Assembly: GCA_029974035.1 (NCBI GenBank)
Contig: JARKQG010000122.1
Location: forward strand, 14,921-78,920
Source of the DNA: Eubacteriales bacterium
Lineage (GTDB): Bacteria; Bacillota_A; Clostridia; Christensenellales; Aristaeellaceae
Length of the DNA stretch: 64,000 bases
Direction of reading: 5' to 3'
Positions 61,723-64,000 of the stretch are shown here, in pieces. A model generated the notes under the pieces. The model saw nothing but the letters and a program-made list of their open reading frames with translations, was not told the origin of the DNA and did not search any database. Both the position numbers and the translations under genes were made by a program. Position 1 is the first letter of the stretch. Each line of letters starts with the position of its first letter.

Positions 61723-61751
61723 TTGAGTAGCGCGCATAAATGATCTATACT
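61723..61751 (+). promoter_or_regulatory. promoter of the alpha/beta hydrolase gene
   Basis: -35 TTGAGT (61723-61728), 17 bases, -10 TATACT (61746-61751). The 120 bases between the ars terminator and this promoter hold nothing I recognise. Confidence 0.7.
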
Positions 61752-61784
61752 GCCCTCGAGGACAGACGAAAGGGAGTATCGTTT

Positions 61785-63089
61785 ATGCTTGGGATCATTA
61801 CCTTAATCGTTGCGCTGGGTGCGCAAGTCGCCTTTCTTGTTTTTCGGATGGCAACCAAAAGCTGGCAACCCAAGGCAACGCACTTTGCCCGAATCGCCGC
61901 ATTCACCGCGTTTTCTCTGCTGATGCTCGCGAGGGTTTATTGGTGGGGATTCCGCTGGATGGGTTTGTTTCTGCTGCTGGCCGTTCTGGCTGTTTTTAGC
62001 GTCTTGTATTTTGCACGGCGCACGAAAAAGGAAAAGCAATATCGAGGGTTCCGTGCCGTATTCTCCTTCATAAGCGGATGCTTGCTGGTCTCGTTTTGCA
62101 TCTTGCCCGGCGTCCTGTTTCCGCAATTTAAGGAAGTCTTGCCTACCGGCTCCTTTGGTGTGAATACCCAGAGCGTAACACTTGTGGACGAAGCGCGGGT
62201 CGATCCGTTTTCTCAGACGGGCGAAAACCGAAAACTGACCGTGCAGTTCTGGTATCCGTCCGTCGCGGGAGACACAGATGCTTTCCCACTGGTTGTCTTT
62301 TCTCACGGGGCGTTTGGCTTTCGTGGCAGCAATCTTTCAACGTATGAAAACCTGGCCAGCAACGGGTATGTTGTATGCAGCATTGATCACAGCTATCATT
62401 CCTTTTTCGCCCGGCATATGGATGGAACCAGCACGTTGGTCAATATGGACTTTCTGAACGATGCGGTCAATATCACCAATGGCGTGTATGACGAAAAGAC
62501 GTCTTACGACAAAACCCACGAATGGCTGGCGCTGCGTGCCGCCGATATGAATATCGTGCTGGACGAGATCTTGCACAACGGGAGCGGGAAGATGCCGGAA
62601 ACCGTCTCCTCTTTGATCGATCCGGACAAAATTGGACTGTCCGGCCATTCCCTTGGCGGCGCGACGGCTGCGAAATTGGGCAGAGAGCGCCCGGATGTAG
62701 ACGCTGTGGCCGTGCTCGATGGCACCATGTTCGGCGAGGAAATCGCGTTTGAGAATGGAAGTGCAGTCCTGACCGATAAGCCATACCCGATTCCCCTTTT
62801 GAATCTGTACAACGAAAGCCATTACGACGACGCACATGAGCAGAGTTTGTCTTATGACAATCTGTCCGCCAGTGCACATGCCGTGGAGGCCTATGCTGTG
62901 GTGATTCGTGATTCCGGGCATCTGAATTTTACCGACCTCCCGCTCTTTTCCCCGGCGCTGGCTCGAATGCTCGGCACCGGTGAAGTAGGCAGCCGGTACT
63001 GCATCGAGACGATGAACCAAATTGTTCTGGAGTTTTTCAACCATGCGTTAAAGGACGGCGCAGACCTGAATCTGGAACCGGAATATTGA
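61785..63089 (+). CDS. membrane-anchored alpha/beta hydrolase
   Basis: This 434-aa protein has three to four N-terminal hydrophobic helices (within the first ~125 residues) and then an extracytoplasmic-looking hydrolase domain of the platelet-activating-factor acetylhydrolase/dienelactone-hydrolase type. Catalytic candidates are the Ser in LSGHSLGGA (about residue 287), the Asp in AVLDGTMFG and the His in DSGHLNF; VVFSHGAFGFRG is the oxyanion-hole region. Substrate unknown. GGGAG lies before ATG 61785. Codon use is more AT-rich than in the left part of the window. Confidence 0.82.
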   Translation: MLGIITLIVALGAQVAFLVFRMATKSWQPKATHFARIAAFTAFSLLMLARVYWWGFRWMGLFLLLAVLAVFSVLYFARRTKKEKQYRGFRAVFSFISGCLLVSFCILPGVLFPQFKEVLPTGSFGVNTQSVTLVDEARVDPFSQTGENRKLTVQFWYPSVAGDTDAFPLVVFSHGAFGFRGSNLSTYENLASNGYVVCSIDHSYHSFFARHMDGTSTLVNMDFLNDAVNITNGVYDEKTSYDKTHEWLALRAADMNIVLDEILHNGSGKMPETVSSLIDPDKIGLSGHSLGGATAAKLGRERPDVDAVAVLDGTMFGEEIAFENGSAVLTDKPYPIPLLNLYNESHYDDAHEQSLSYDNLSASAHAVEAYAVVIRDSGHLNFTDLPLFSPALARMLGTGEVGSRYCIETMNQIVLEFFNHALKDGADLNLEPEY

Positions 63090-63266
63090 AACTGTCAGCA
63101 TCCGGCTGTTGAGGGTAGGAGCAGTATATGATATGAGGTATGGGATGGGCTTATCAAAGCGCACCGTCTCATACCTCTTTCGAAGATGATCCGCAGGTTC
63201 GCTGCTACGGCTTAAGAAATTTCACTTATGATTGTCATTGCGCTGGATGGCGTTACCCGTTTAAGC

Positions 63267-63272
63267 TATAAT
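63267..63272 (+). promoter_or_regulatory. -10 element ahead of the LytTR gene
   Basis: TATAAT at 63267-63272 has no clear -35 at normal distance. A start site near 63279 would leave almost no leader before the ATG at 63287, which favours the later TTG start of the gene. The rest of 63090-63266 shows no gene. Confidence 0.4.
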
Positions 63273-63379
63273 AATGTGATGGATGGATGATCCATAACAC
63301 ATCTGCGGCCATTGATGCGCTTCTCCACTACATGGAACCTGAGCGTCAATCGGTCGCGGCAAGTTTAGAAGGTGGCGCT

Positions 63380-63826
63380 TTGAAAGTTGCAATCAGGAAG
63401 ATCGGCAGAGAGACAGACGAACAGGTCGTCATCCATTGCTACGAAGTAAACGAGGATGTCAAGAGCATCGTCCGGTTTGTGAAATCCGCCGGGGCGACGC
63501 TGGCCGGGTATATCGAGGAACGCGTGAGCCAGATCGCCCTGCAGGATATCCTCTATGTGGAGGCTGTCGACAGCAGGGTGTTCGCCTATACCGCAAAAAA
63601 GACATACGAACTCAAGTGCAAGCTGTATGAGTTTGAAGCGGCGCATGAGGGCAGGAAGTTTTTCCGGTGCTCAAAATCCTTTATCATCAACCTGATGAAG
63701 GTGGATCACGTGCGCCCCATTCTCAACGGCAGGTTCTCGGCGACCATGTTCAACGCGGAGGAAGTCATCATTTCCCGGCAGTATGTGCCGGAACTGAAAA
63801 AACGATTGCTGGGTGAAGAAGCATGA
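63380..63826 (+). CDS. LytTR-domain transcriptional regulator
   Basis: This 148-aa regulator has a short N-terminal segment (VAIRKIGRETDEQVVIHC) and a C-terminal LytTR DNA-binding domain (about residues 50-145: IALQDILYVEAVDSRVFAYT, FFRCSKSFIINL, ISRQYVPELKKRL). I prefer the TTG at 63380 with GAAGGTGG upstream, since it gives the usual family length; an ATG at 63287 would add 31 residues foreign to the family. The stop overlaps the next gene as ATGA. Small LytTR regulators of this kind are usually paired with a DUF3021 membrane protein, as here. Confidence 0.85.
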   Translation: MKVAIRKIGRETDEQVVIHCYEVNEDVKSIVRFVKSAGATLAGYIEERVSQIALQDILYVEAVDSRVFAYTAKKTYELKCKLYEFEAAHEGRKFFRCSKSFIINLMKVDHVRPILNGRFSATMFNAEEVIISRQYVPELKKRLLGEEA

Positions 63827-64000
63827 GCCTGAAAGCTTTTTTGAAACGCTGCCTGATGGAGTACTTTATCATTACGACGTGTGTGACAGCGGCCATCGCC
63901 ATCCTTGGGATGCGCCTAGATCCCGAAGCAAAGTTCGGCTATGAGGCATATTATTCGCCCCTCCTTTTTGGCCTGGTGAGCCTTGTGCCCTCCTTCGCCA
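63823..64000 (+). CDS. DUF3021 family membrane protein (partial)
   Basis: The first 59 codons before the window edge encode two hydrophobic stretches (EYFIITTCVTAAIAILG and SPLLFGLVSLVPSF) with the layout of DUF3021 proteins. The ATG overlaps the LytTR stop (ATGA). It probably acts as membrane partner or anti-activator of the LytTR regulator, as is common for this gene pair. The 3' end is outside the window. Confidence 0.75.
   Translation, partial: MSLKAFLKRCLMEYFIITTCVTAAIAILGMRLDPEAKFGYEAYYSPLLFGLVSLVPSFA

Noticed and set aside
1..64000. CRISPR arrays, insertion sequences, transposases, phage genes or rRNA
   Set aside because: No spaced direct-repeat array, terminal inverted repeats with a transposase, phage gene or rRNA sequence was seen on either strand.

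Overview
The window reads as chromosomal DNA of a high-G+C, probably anaerobic member of the Bacillota (a Clostridia-like lineage). This is an inference from strong GGAGG-type ribosome binding sites, the oxygen-independent cobalamin pathway behind a B12 riboswitch, RbsABC-type sugar transporters, YitT and C_GCAxxG_C_C proteins, a LytTR/DUF3021 pair and a clostridial-style ars operon. All four solute-binding proteins carry signal-peptidase-I type leaders with no lipobox cysteine, which is unusual for a single-membrane Bacillota. Base composition drops visibly to the right of the tRNA at 56.5 kb.

Layout. 0-6 kb: a GGDEF gene interrupted by an in-frame TAG, class Ia ribonucleotide reductase (nrdA, nrdB), a YitT membrane protein and a C_GCAxxG_C_C protein. 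6-12.4 kb (minus): a sugar or polyol operon with two TIM-barrel isomerases, a Gfo/Idh/MocA dehydrogenase and one RbsABC transporter, led by a near-consensus promoter. 12.6-14.6 kb: ftsH. 14.6-25.7 kb (minus): an 11-gene cobalamin operon (cbiET-F-G-H-D-C-A, cobD, cbiJ, cbiP, cbiB), mostly with 4-base start/stop overlaps, behind a cobalamin riboswitch that ends in an intrinsic terminator.

25.7-35.1 kb: a putative sugar-acid regulon. A minus-strand operon (DapA-like lyase, Ldh2-type dehydrogenase, LarA-like protein, fumarylacetoacetate-hydrolase family protein) diverges from a plus-strand operon (second DapA-like lyase and a DctPQM TRAP transporter). A GntR/FCD repressor gene follows. The same operator-like sequence lies at the start of all three transcription units.

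35.2-52.7 kb: a ROK/NagC-like regulator diverges from a 15-gene plus-strand cluster. It holds a NagB-like sugar-phosphate isomerase with an altered active site, two complete RbsABC transporters, a zinc dehydrogenase, a UroD-family protein, two M24 'pita-bread' proteins lacking most metal ligands, a PIG-L deacetylase, an M20 amidohydrolase and an MFS carrier. It looks like an uncharacterised pathway for importing and dismantling an amide- or peptide-linked amino-sugar compound. This is the best candidate for an undescribed system in the window.

52.8-56.4 kb: a heterodimeric ABC exporter. 56.5 kb: tRNA-Val(GAC). 57.0-61.6 kb: an arsenic resistance operon (arsR, DUF2703, acr3, arsD, arsA, arsC) with its own promoter, dyad and terminator, probably part of a transferred segment beside the tRNA. 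61.8-64 kb: a membrane-anchored alpha/beta hydrolase, then a LytTR regulator and its DUF3021 membrane partner, which runs off the window.
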